DNA of 12,977 nucleotides from Candidatus Adiutrix sp. (lineage in GTDB: Bacteria > Desulfobacterota > Desulfarculia > Adiutricales > Adiutricaceae), in assembly GCA_031273445.1 (NCBI GenBank), contig JAISRV010000243.1, forward strand, positions 1 through 12,977. The letters are read 5' to 3'. The stretch's first letter is position 1, and each line of letters starts with the position of its first letter. The position numbers and the translations under genes were made by a program. Below the pieces are notes generated by a model. That model searched no databases, had not been told where the DNA came from, and saw nothing but the letters and a program-made list of their open reading frames with translations. Positions 6,701 through 12,624 of the stretch are shown one piece after another.

Positions 6701-8209
6701 ATCGCCGACCGGCGCGCCTTCTTTCTGGGCCTGTTTGACCTTGGAGTTCATGAAGACGGTGCAGCGGCTGCCCAGGTCCACGGGACGCGCGGCGGTCAGG
6801 GCGGCCTGGGAGAAGGCGGCCGCGTCCAGCCCGAGAGTGCGGGCGAATGTTTCCAGGAAGGAGCCGCAGCCCGATGAACAGGCTTCATTGAGCATCAGGC
6901 GGTCGATGACCCCGTTCTTGATGGAGAGGCATTTGATGTCCTGCCCCCCGATATCGACGATGAAGCTGACTTCCGGCTCGAAAAAAGCGGCGGCTTTATA
7001 GTGGGCCACGGTTTCCACTTCGCCCACGTCCACGCCCAGGGCGGACCGGATCAGGCCTTCGCCGTATCCGGTCGCCCCGGACCTATATACGGTCAGACGG
7101 CGCGGCATGACTTCATAGAGTTCGGTCAGCGCGCGGAGGACCGATTTAAGGGGATTGCCGCGGTTGTGGCTGTAGAAGGAATGAAGAAGCCGGCCCTCAT
7201 TGTCGAGGGCCACCAGTTTGGTGGTGGTGGAGCCGGCGTCCAGGCCCACGAAGATGCCGCCTGTTTCCGGCCAGTCGGCGCGGGGCAGGCGCGTCGAAGC
7301 GTGGCGGGCGCGGAACTCGTTAAGCGCGTTGATGTCTTCGAACAGCGGCGGCAGCGGATCAATCTCCGGCGGCATGTCGGCCGCGGCCAGTTTTCTGGCT
7401 CTTTCGGCCCATTCGTCAAAAGACACGGGGGCATATTTACGCGAAGTCAAAGCCGCGCCGAGGGCTACATAGACCTGGGCTTCGTCGGGGCAGACCGCCT
7501 CGTCATCCTTGAGCTTCAAAGTGGTTATGAACCGTTTGCGCAGTTCCGGCAGAAAAAACAGGGGGCCGCCCAAAAAAGCCACCTGACCCCGGATGGAGCG
7601 GCCGCAGGCCAGGCCGCCTATGGTCTGGTCCACCACCGCCTGGAAGATGGAGGCGGCGATGTCCTCGCGGGCCGCGCCTTCGTTGAGGAGCGGCAGGATG
7701 TCTGTTTTGGCGAAAACGCCGCAGCGGGCGGCGATGGGGTAAACCCCTTTGGCCTTGGCGGCCAGTTCGTTCAGGCCCGGCGGGTCGGTGCGCAGAAACG
7801 AGGCCATCTGGTCGATGAAGGCGCCCGTGCCGCCGGCGCAGGTTTCGTTCATGCGCTGATCAATGCCCGAGTTGAAAAAGGTCAGTTTGGCGTCTTCGCC
7901 GCCCAATTCGATGGCCACGTCGGTGTTCGGCAAATAACGGCGAATGGCTTCGGCGCCGGCCACCACTTCCTGGACGAATTCAGCCCCGATCCATTGGGCG
8001 GCCGAGATTCCGCCGCTGCCGGCCACGGCCAGGGTCGTGGCTTCGCCCTGGAATTTCTCCGCCGCGGCCAGAAGAACTTCAACTATGGTTTTGCGCACTT
8101 CCGAGAAGTGGCGTTGGTAGAGGCTGAATTGAGCCGCGCCCGCGGCGTCGGTGACGACGATTTTAATCGTGGTTGAGCCGACGTCAAGGCCCGTGTGGTG
8201 AACTATCAT
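3698..8209 (-). CDS. Giant acyl-CoA dehydratase activase / HgdB-like fusion
   Basis: This 1503-residue protein belongs to the family that uses ATP to push low-potential electrons into 2-hydroxyacyl-CoA dehydratases and benzoyl-CoA reductases. Two BcrAD/HgdC-type ATPase modules lie in tandem: residues about 1-260 (GLDVGSTT at 7-14) and 318-575 (GLDAGSTTTK at 322-331). Each keeps the two iron-sulphur cysteines, C124/C163 and C444/C483, 39 residues apart in both, as I recall for Clostridium HgdC. A cysteine motif follows (C606, C609, C613, C632), then a DUF2229-like region (about 700-930) and HgdB-like regions with cysteines in NSFGCG (about 973), DACYP (about 1095), GGGCRATNY (about 1131) and QPFGC (about 1391). 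The last 62 residues are a Pro/Gln/Ala-rich tail, probably disordered, making the protein longer than the roughly 1400 usual for such fusions. It is probably cytoplasmic. No separate dehydratase subunits or ferredoxin lie nearby, so the substrate is unknown. The start ATG at 8209 has only a weak upstream AAGGA, about 14 bases away. Confidence 0.9.
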   Translation of the reverse strand: MIVHHTGLDVGSTTIKIVVTDAAGAAQFSLYQRHFSEVRKTIVEVLLAAAEKFQGEATTLAVAGSGGISAAQWIGAEFVQEVVAGAEAIRRYLPNTDVAIELGGEDAKLTFFNSGIDQRMNETCAGGTGAFIDQMASFLRTDPPGLNELAAKAKGVYPIAARCGVFAKTDILPLLNEGAAREDIAASIFQAVVDQTIGGLACGRSIRGQVAFLGGPLFFLPELRKRFITTLKLKDDEAVCPDEAQVYVALGAALTSRKYAPVSFDEWAERARKLAAADMPPEIDPLPPLFEDINALNEFRARHASTRLPRADWPETGGIFVGLDAGSTTTKLVALDNEGRLLHSFYSHNRGNPLKSVLRALTELYEVMPRRLTVYRSGATGYGEGLIRSALGVDVGEVETVAHYKAAAFFEPEVSFIVDIGGQDIKCLSIKNGVIDRLMLNEACSSGCGSFLETFARTLGLDAAAFSQAALTAARPVDLGSRCTVFMNSKVKQAQKEGAPVGDISAGLSYSVVRNALYKVIRISRPEDLGGRVVAQGGAFFNDAVLRAFELSIGREVVRPDIAGLMGAFGMALLAKEHFHDQPGESTLISPETLPGFGVATKNTRCGKCENRCLLTVNRFSDGRLFISGNRCERGASTKSNAADKIDALANRARLGEISAALARIPAIGSLAKSPPAEFNELPNLFKWNLYRLFEVYKPLLPAEARGVVGIPRVLGLYDNYPFWFTFFTHLGFRVELSPPSSKDMFNKALDTIPSQTVCYPAKLVHGHVLELVERRPDFIFLPSMPLDIPAPYATDARYNCPLVGSYGELIRLNMDVINEKGLPFIAPFIDLTAPAKTARALTSELAPFRVRPDDVKAALKAAYAELARHRDDIHSAGERALNYLKKNGGAGVILAGHPYHIDPEVHHGISDVIASNGLAVLTCDSVDHLAPADSKLRMFDQWIPHSRLYRAALVTARRENLELVQLNSFGCGLDAITTDQVREILEDAGKVYTLLKIDEGANLGAARIRIRSLLAAIKERRRSRTANAVTRTYRYEPVKITADKVSEYTILAPQMSPAHWQFLAPAMAPSGYRLEILPKVSREAIEEGLRHVNNDACYPALISIGQLLHALKTGGYDLSRTAVMMSQTGGGCRATNYVGFLRRALEECDMGHVPVWPFSLAQSKSSEGVKVDRAMIKRILLALLYGDLLNRLLLASRPYETAPGEAQKLYDRWSIKAARIVESGDAKAFRKDVRAMVEDFAALNLKPADRPKVGILGEILINFHPEANNHAIEVVEAEGGQAVLPELTDFFMYCLYDDVFRADTLAGSRMRKWVSLWLIHMIERARKPMRKALAKHPRFGCLQTFKELKKAGEGILSLGNQYGEGWYLAADMAMMIEKGIPNILCLQPFGCLPNHITGKGVVKELKRRYPRANLVAVDYDPGTSEVNQLNRIKLMMSVALDAEENQRAPERPQGPPMFPKNGTSSGLTPPSFKNNRPGPTSQQQPDAPLFSAAAAAYVSRKF

Positions 8210-8492
8210 GATTTTGCGCTCTGTTTCCTTGCGACGCGCGAAGATAGGTTTTTTATCGCGTCGTGTCTTTATTTTAAGGGTTTTAAGCCGCCCAGGCCGG
8301 GGCGGCCGGCGGGCTCAAGAACGAAACCGGGAACATTGATCAGGCGGCGTCCGGTTCTGGATTGGAAGTATTATTTTGCCTTTTTTGCGCTTCAAATGTC
8401 AATAGTCGCGTCAATGATGCAGCAATTCTAAATGCACCCTCAAATCCCAAGATTATAGCTATTAACCAGGCTAAAATATTATAGACAAGAGC
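8210..8492. other. Spacer upstream of the activase gene
   Basis: The spacer contains a 7-bp inverted repeat (CGACGCG at 8232-8238 with CGCGTCG at 8257-8263) in the likely activase leader, and the GC-rich hairpin at 8287-8306. I could not find a convincing -35/-10 pair for the activase on the minus strand. GC content falls sharply from about 8360 onward, where transposase remnants begin. Confidence 0.4.
8287..8306 (-). terminator. GC-rich hairpin upstream of the activase gene
   Basis: GCCGCCC (8287-8293) pairs with GGGCGGC (8300-8306) around a six-base loop. On the minus strand it is followed by TTAAAA rather than a clean T run. It could stop minus-strand transcripts coming from the degraded region before the activase promoter. 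The weak tail makes this tentative. Confidence 0.3.
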
Positions 8493-8534
8493 GACAGTGC
8501 GGTATTCATCAAATTTTTGGAGCGATTGACCCAC
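8340..8534 (-). CDS. Doubtful small membrane protein
   Basis: A 64-codon ORF with a GTG start would encode a peptide with one hydrophobic segment (roughly residues 14-37, VALVYNILAWLIAIILG and onward) and a polar tail. I recognise no family. There is no visible ribosome binding site before the GTG, and its first 14 codons run antisense to the transposase fragment, so this part of the frame may be accidental. The hydrophobic part lies outside the transposase match. The GC-rich hairpin just past its stop is weak support. It may be a real relic or a chance ORF in AT-rich DNA. Confidence 0.2.
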   Translation of the reverse strand: MGQSLQKFDEYRTVALVYNILAWLIAIILGFEGAFRIAASLTRLLTFEAQKRQNNTSNPEPDAA

Positions 8535-8735
8535 GATATAGAGCGCAAAATTTTTGTGATTCTGGATAATTTACGGGCGCATCACAGTAGGACTGTCCAG
8601 GAATGGTTTTTGGAGCATCAGGAAAAAATTGAACTTTTATTGAACGCCTCTTCAGAAGGGGTTTTTTATCGTTTTTTTTCTCTTTACAATAATATAGAGG
8701 CCGGGCTATACTCAACCGTTTTTTATAGCCTGTAA
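8493..8735 (+). pseudogene. IS630-family transposase fragment
   Basis: The plus-strand frame reads DSAVFIKFLERL, then KIFVILDNLRAHHS, then VQEWFLEHQEKIEL. This is the conserved core of IS630-type DDE transposases around the second catalytic aspartate (D of LDN). An intact enzyme would continue into an LPxYSPxLNPxE segment carrying the last catalytic glutamate. Here the similarity stops after EKIEL, the frame turns into unrelated sequence and ends at 8735. The frame is closed upstream by a TAA at 8472-8474, so the first aspartate and the N-terminal half are also gone. The element is dead, and I see no matching inverted ends. It marks a past insertion between the activase and glycosyltransferase genes. 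Confidence 0.7.
8683..8712 (+). promoter_or_regulatory. Candidate promoter for the glycosyltransferase gene
   Basis: TTTACA (8683-8688) and TATACT (8707-8712) each match the sigma70 consensus at five of six bases and are 18 bases apart. The start point would be near 8719, giving a leader of about 170 bases. A 7-bp inverted repeat, GGCTATA (8704-8710) with TATAGCC (8724-8730), overlaps the -10 box. The pair lies at the end of the transposase remnant, so the surrounding sequence may have been brought in or created by the insertion. Confidence 0.4.
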
Positions 8736-8888
8736 AGAAACATAAATTTTGGCTCGCCCGGCGGGTCGGTTCCGTTCGCGATTTCGCCAAACCGGGAGCG
8801 TTCAAAAACCAGACGCGCTCCCAACCCAAAGAGAGACGTCATTATCAGAAATTTCCTGGAAATATGCGAACGTTCCTAAGGAGACAGA

Positions 8889-9656
8889 ATGACCACCGGG
8901 ACTCGGGCGGGCCGTGCCAGGCTGACCATAGCCGTTCTGACCAAAAACGAAAGCGCCAATATTGCCGACTGCCTGAAAAGCGTTGACGGCGCCGATGAAA
9001 TCGTGGTGGTCGACGACTTCAGCGACGACGCCACCATGGAAACGGCCTGCCAGTTCGGCGCTAAAATCGTGCAACGCCGGCTCGACTCCTTTGCCGAGCA
9101 ACGCAATTTCGCTTTATCGGCCGCCGCCGGCGACTGGGTATTTTTCCTAGACGCCGACGAACGCTTTTCGCCGGGCCTCATGGAAGAGGTGCGCCGGCAT
9201 ATTGAAGCCAACCCCGGCCGCGCCGGCAGCGTCAGGCGCAAAAATTTCGCTTTCGGGCGCCGTCACCATTTTGGCCCTCTGAAGCCTGACCGCGCGTCCC
9301 GCCTATTTCCCGCCAATTCCGTGCGCTGGGAAGGGCTGATTCACGAAAGGCCGCTTTTTAAAGGGCCGGCTCGACCATTAAAAGGCTGGCTGCTCCATCT
9401 CACCTATCGCGATTTCGACCACTATTTGAAAAAGCAGCATCGCTATGCCGCGGCCTGGGCGGCGGAGGCGGCCGGGCGCGGCCAGACCGCCGGGCCGATG
9501 ACGGCCGTCATCCGCGCCGCCCTGGCTTTCGCCAAAATGCTCTGCCTCAACCTGGGGTTTTTAGGCGGCCCGCTTTGCTGGGCGCTGTGTTTCTTCCATG
9601 CGGGCTACACCTTGACCAAGTATCTTAAGCTCCATGAAATAAACGAAAAAACGTGA
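8889..9656 (+). CDS. Family 2 glycosyltransferase, WaaE/KdtX-like
   Basis: The 255-residue protein is a GT-A fold glycosyltransferase that transfers a sugar from a nucleotide donor, most likely during lipopolysaccharide core or related surface glycan assembly at the inner face of the cytoplasmic membrane. It opens with the family's beta strand and LTKNE (residues 17-21), then VVVDDFSDD (40-48), which binds the nucleotide, and FFLDADE (85-91), where D88 and D90 form the metal-binding DXD motif. WEGLIHERP (147-155) matches the late motif of this subfamily. The C-terminal hydrophobic stretch 218-243 before KYLKLHE is probably membrane-associated, as is usual for WaaE-like enzymes. AAGGAGA five bases before the ATG fixes the start. 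The exact sugar and acceptor cannot be read from sequence, and no other glycan gene is adjacent. The gene ends seven bases from the convergent small ORF. Confidence 0.9.
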   Translation: MTTGTRAGRARLTIAVLTKNESANIADCLKSVDGADEIVVVDDFSDDATMETACQFGAKIVQRRLDSFAEQRNFALSAAAGDWVFFLDADERFSPGLMEEVRRHIEANPGRAGSVRRKNFAFGRRHHFGPLKPDRASRLFPANSVRWEGLIHERPLFKGPARPLKGWLLHLTYRDFDHYLKKQHRYAAAWAAEAAGRGQTAGPMTAVIRAALAFAKMLCLNLGFLGGPLCWALCFFHAGYTLTKYLKLHEINEKT

Positions 9657-9663
9657 CCAGGCT

Positions 9664-9876
9664 TCAGGCTACGGCGTCGACCTTATTGCCGATCAATTGG
9701 CCGGCCCTGGCTTCGGCCGCCGCCCTGAGCGCCTCTTGCTGCTCTGTGATCGCCAGTTTGACGACTATGGAACTTAAGCGCCTGCCCCGGTCAGGCGCGG
9801 CGTTGCGAAGTCCGGCTAACGTGTTCGTCAATTGAAAGGGAATTTTAAAGTCCAACCCTTTGCTCGCTCCGTCCAT
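9664..9876 (-). CDS. Unrecognised 70-residue protein
   Basis: I do not recognise this family. The protein is small, soluble-looking and basic, with no signal peptide or membrane segment. A predicted helical second half (TEQQEALRAAAEARAGQL, residues 45-62) follows a Gly/Arg turn (APDRGRR). I chose the ATG at 9876 because GGAGG (9887-9883) lies six bases upstream. The frame stays open to a TTG at 9996, but that start has no ribosome binding site and would place it inside the divergent promoter region. The gene converges on the glycosyltransferase with a gap of seven bases and diverges from the TPR gene. Nothing around it reveals its role. Confidence 0.6.
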   Translation of the reverse strand: MDGASKGLDFKIPFQLTNTLAGLRNAAPDRGRRLSSIVVKLAITEQQEALRAAAEARAGQLIGNKVDAVA

Positions 9877-9882
9877 AAGCGT

Positions 9883-9887
9883 CCTCC
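9883..9887 (-). promoter_or_regulatory. Ribosome binding site that fixes the small gene's start
   Basis: GGAGG on the minus strand, six bases before the ATG at 9876, is the best Shine-Dalgarno match in the window. It argues for a 70-residue product rather than the longer TTG-started frame. Confidence 0.6.
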
Positions 9888-9989
9888 AAATATCTTCAAT
9901 GTGCCTTATTACGGCTCTGTATATATTTATCGGCCCCTGCCGGCGATTCTTGAAAAAACGGAGATCGCGAAAGCCGGCAAGGTTATGGT

Positions 9990-10018
9990 TTGTCAAGAAC
10001 AGGGTTTCATGATATCAT
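9990..10018 (+). promoter_or_regulatory. Promoter for the TPR gene with palindrome over the -10
   Basis: TTGTCA (9990-9995) and TATCAT (10013-10018) are 17 bases apart and each match the sigma70 consensus at five of six bases. The perfect palindrome ATGATATCAT (10009-10018) covers the -10 box and may bind a regulator. Transcription would start near 10025, leaving about 100 bases of leader that includes the hairpin at 10047-10074. Confidence 0.5.
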
Positions 10019-10046
10019 AAAAAAATGATGTAGATAAACCGCAAGT

Positions 10047-10074
10047 CCAAGCAAAAATCGCACTTTTTGCTTGG
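10047..10074 (+). repeat. 11-bp stem hairpin in the TPR gene leader
   Basis: CCAAGCAAAAA (10047-10057) pairs perfectly with TTTTTGCTTGG (10064-10074) around TCGCAC. The core matches the hairpin at 174-203 at 17 of 20 positions. It lies between divergent genes and inside the predicted TPR leader, so it is not an end-of-gene terminator for a neighbour, except possibly for read-through from the glycosyltransferase gene. It could act as an attenuator or be one copy of a dispersed palindromic repeat. Confidence 0.5.
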
Positions 10075-10123
10075 CTGTGACCAGCCTCGACAAGCTTTCA
10101 TGCCAAAATGAGAAGGAACAATC

Positions 10124-11188
10124 ATGCTTATATTTACACTCAACAAAAGCGGCAAAGGGGAATTCCAGCCTGACAATGAAGCCGAATTCAACAAGCTTGA
10201 CGAAGAGCTCAAGCGGATTATCGCCGATCTCAACAACGGCGAAACCACCCTAAAAAAAGCCCTTAAAGCGGTCAGGCCCCATCTGAAAAAAGAGCCGCTT
10301 TTTCTCCGCGCCCAGGTTCTGGCCGGAGAACTCCACGCCGCGCTTGAAGACGACAAGGCGGCCGAGACCTGCCATGCCAACGGCCTGAAGGCGGCCCAAA
10401 AAATTATGCCTGAGGATTTCAACGGCCCCCTGGAAACAAACAATATTGATGCGCAATGCTATCTGCGTTGCCATACCGGCTATGTAGACGCTCTGGCGGG
10501 CCGGGGAGAATACCGTAAGGCTCTGGAGGCCACGCGCCGTCAGATGACCATGGATCCTGGCGACATGTTCGAACGCCGCGGCAAATGGGGCGAACTGCTC
10601 ATTTTGGCCGGAGAAACAGAAGAAGCGCGTATTTTTCTTGAAAAAAATATAAAAACATATCCTGAGGCCCACTACAGCCTCGGCTATCTGGCGTTGACCG
10701 AAGGCCGTTATGCCTCGGCCGCCGCTCTTCTGCGCCGCGCCTTTGTGGCCGCGCCATATGCCGGCGACTTCCTGTGCGGCTGCCCTACAGCCCCGAACAT
10801 TTTCTGGGAGCAGGGCCCGCAGCCGCCGGACTATGATAAATCAATCAGTTACGTGGAACTTCTCGGCGGCAGAATGTGGGCCGGCAACGATGAAGCCCTG
10901 CCTTTTCTTGAGTGGCTGAGCCAGACTTCCGTCGTCCTGGGCGACCGCGCCCGGGCCGTGGCCCTTTCCGAAAGGGCTCTCAAAGCCGAGAACGCCGTTG
11001 AACTGAAAAAAATCGGCGATGAACTGCAGGCGCTCATGGAATCCATAACTGAAGAATCTTCCCGCGCCATGGTCGAACTGGTCAACGACCCAGACGACGC
11101 CGAGGCTCTTTTCCCCTGGCGGCTCCTCGACAAAAAACGCGAGGACGAAGACGACGAGCCTGAATGCGGCTGCGGCTACGACGCCTAG
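10124..11188 (+). CDS. TPR-like repeat protein of unknown function
   Basis: The 354-residue protein is built of paired helices typical of tetratricopeptide repeats, which act as protein-protein scaffolds. Repeat-like pairs are visible at about 57-92, 111-145 (AGRGEYRKALEATRRQMTMDP), 147-180 (AGETEEARIFLEKNIKTYP) and 182-215 (TEGRYASAAALLRRAFVAAP). A following stretch (211-265), with aromatic residues and GNDEALPFLEWL, resembles the region that follows TPRs in some bacterial proteins of unknown role. The C-terminus is highly acidic (KKREDEDDEPE) and ends in CGCGYDA, a Cys-x-Cys pair that could bind metal. There is no signal peptide, so it should be cytoplasmic. AGAAGGA lies six bases before the ATG. 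It sits 80 bases upstream of tyrS on the same strand and may be cotranscribed with it, but this gives no clear functional link. Confidence 0.7.
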   Translation: MLIFTLNKSGKGEFQPDNEAEFNKLDEELKRIIADLNNGETTLKKALKAVRPHLKKEPLFLRAQVLAGELHAALEDDKAAETCHANGLKAAQKIMPEDFNGPLETNNIDAQCYLRCHTGYVDALAGRGEYRKALEATRRQMTMDPGDMFERRGKWGELLILAGETEEARIFLEKNIKTYPEAHYSLGYLALTEGRYASAAALLRRAFVAAPYAGDFLCGCPTAPNIFWEQGPQPPDYDKSISYVELLGGRMWAGNDEALPFLEWLSQTSVVLGDRARAVALSERALKAENAVELKKIGDELQALMESITEESSRAMVELVNDPDDAEALFPWRLLDKKREDEDDEPECGCGYDA

Positions 11189-11208
11189 AACAGGCGCGGC
11201 TGCGAAGC

Positions 11209-11238
11209 CCGGCGGAAAACTCCGCCGGCGGTTCGCCG
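11209..11238 (+). repeat. Overlapping alternative hairpins before tyrS
   Basis: CCGGCGGA (11209-11216) pairs with TCCGCCGG (11221-11228) around AAAC, an 8-bp GC-rich stem. A shorter alternative, CGGCG (11226-11230) with CGCCG (11234-11238), shares three bases with it, so the two exclude each other. No T run follows, so it is not a standard terminator. It may affect mRNA processing between the TPR and tyrS genes or be incidental in GC-rich DNA. No T-box features are visible. Confidence 0.35.
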
Positions 11239-11268
11239 ACAAAACCACCACAGGAGAATTATTGAAAG

Positions 11269-12570
11269 ATGGAAGAACGCAACACCTACAAAATCCTCCA
11301 GGAACGCGGCTATATATACCAGAGCTCCGACGAAGCCGGCCTGACTGAGCTTTTCGACAAAGAGACTGTCACCGCCTACGTCGGCTTCGACATCACCGCC
11401 GACTCCCTGCATGTCGGCCATATGCTGCCCATGATGGCCCTGTCCTGGCTTGACCGCACCGGCCACCGCCCGATCACCCTTATGGGCGGAGGCACCACCA
11501 TGATCGGCGACCCCAGCGGGCGCAGCGAACTGCGCCAGCTCATGACCCGCCAGACCATTCTCAAAAATATGGAGGGCATCCGTCCGCAGGCGGCCAAATT
11601 CATCAGTCTCCATAAGGGCGGCAAAGCCCTCATGGCGGACAACAGCGACTGGCTGCTGAGCCTGAATTATCTGGAATTTCTGCGCGACGTCGGCAAACAC
11701 TTCTCTGTCAACCGCATGCTCTCCGCCGAAAGCTACAAGAGCCGTCTGGAAGACGGCCTGACCTTTATGGAATTCAATTACATGATCCTGCAGGCCTATG
11801 ATTTTTGGATGCTCTACAAACAGGAAGGCAATAAATTGCAGATGGGCGGTCAGGACCAGTGGGGCAACATCCTCGCCGGAGTGGATCTCATTCGCCGCAT
11901 GGGCGGCGGCGAGGCTTTCGCCCTCACAATTCCCCTTTTGCTCGACCCCAAAACAGGGGCCAAGTTCGGCAAGACCAGCGCCGGCGCCGTCTGGCTGGAT
12001 AAAAATAAAACCTCCGTCTACGACTTTTACCAATTCTGGCGCAACACCGATGATCAACAAACCGCGAGCCTGTTGAAGCTGTTCACTTTCCTGCCCATGG
12101 AAGAAGCCGCCTACCTCGGCGCCCTCGCCGGCGGCCGTCTGGTCAACCGCGTCAAGGAAATCCTGGCCTATGAGGTCACGGCCATGTGCCACACTCCGGA
12201 AGAGGCGGCCCAGGCCTATCTGGCCTCTATCCGCACTTTCGGCGCCTCCGACCCGGCCGGCGAAGTCAAGACCTCCTCGGCCGTGGCCGGCCTGACCCTG
12301 GCCGACGCCATAAGTGATCTCCCGACCGTTAAAATTAATCTGGCGGAACTGGAAAACTCCGTTCAGGCCGATTTATTCGTCCTCGCCGGCCTGACGGAGA
12401 GCAAAAGCGAAGCCCGCCGTCTCATCCGTCAGGGCGGCGCCTATATTAATGAAACCCAGGTCGGACCGAAGGATGAAAATACCCCGGTCAAAGGCGCTTC
12501 ATGGCTGGCCGCCGGCGAAGCGACCCTGCGGGCCGGCAAAAAACGCCATAAAAAAATCCTCGTCGCCTGA
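11269..12570 (+). CDS. tyrS: Tyrosyl-tRNA synthetase
   Basis: The 433-residue cytoplasmic enzyme charges tRNA-Tyr with tyrosine using ATP. It is a class I synthetase of the bacterial TyrRS type: the HIGH motif is HVGH (48-51), tyrosine-pocket sequences include YVGFD (37-41) and QMGGQDQWGN (about 192-201), and the KMSKS-type loop is KFGKTS (232-237), the form I recall from the E. coli branch. A C-terminal S4 RNA-binding domain (about 365-433) contains SKSEARRLIRQGGAYIN. The length agrees with the family, about 420-430. The ribosome binding site AGGAG lies 12 bases before the ATG, a long but workable spacing, and no better in-frame start exists. No T-box leader is visible upstream. A Nudix gene follows after 54 bases. 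Confidence 0.97.
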   Translation: MEERNTYKILQERGYIYQSSDEAGLTELFDKETVTAYVGFDITADSLHVGHMLPMMALSWLDRTGHRPITLMGGGTTMIGDPSGRSELRQLMTRQTILKNMEGIRPQAAKFISLHKGGKALMADNSDWLLSLNYLEFLRDVGKHFSVNRMLSAESYKSRLEDGLTFMEFNYMILQAYDFWMLYKQEGNKLQMGGQDQWGNILAGVDLIRRMGGGEAFALTIPLLLDPKTGAKFGKTSAGAVWLDKNKTSVYDFYQFWRNTDDQQTASLLKLFTFLPMEEAAYLGALAGGRLVNRVKEILAYEVTAMCHTPEEAAQAYLASIRTFGASDPAGEVKTSSAVAGLTLADAISDLPTVKINLAELENSVQADLFVLAGLTESKSEARRLIRQGGAYINETQVGPKDENTPVKGASWLAAGEATLRAGKKRHKKILVA

Positions 12571-12624
12571 GGCCGGCGCCGGGTCAGGCGCGGGACGTTC
12601 GGCGCGTTTTAACGAAAGAGAATT

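Noticed and set aside
7001..8176. 391-codon plus-strand ORF opposite the activase gene
   Set aside because: It lies wholly antisense to conserved activase sequence including the C124 and C163 motifs. Long antisense frames are expected in GC-rich genes with strong third-base bias, and its product resembles no family.
8509..8829. 106-codon minus-strand ORF over the transposase remnant
   Set aside because: It is the antisense shadow of the IS630 fragment, which has clear family motifs on the plus strand.
9653..9835. 60-codon plus-strand ORF overlapping the glycosyltransferase stop by four bases (GTGA)
   Set aside because: The overlap looks like translational coupling, but there is no ribosome binding site, the product is an odd Ala/Ser/Cys-rich peptide, and the opposite strand carries a better supported gene.
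9664..9996. Longer 110-residue version of the small minus-strand gene starting at TTG
   Set aside because: The TTG lacks a ribosome binding site, whereas the internal ATG at 9876 has GGAGG at ideal spacing; the extra N-terminal part is also poorer in coding character.
11189..11268. T-box riboswitch before tyrS
   Set aside because: The spacer is only 80 bases and holds no specifier-loop or T-box-like sequence; it contains just short GC hairpins.
11185..12192. 335-codon minus-strand ORF opposite tyrS
   Set aside because: It is antisense to invariant tyrS motifs (HVGH, KFGKTS), so its sequence is dictated by tyrS.
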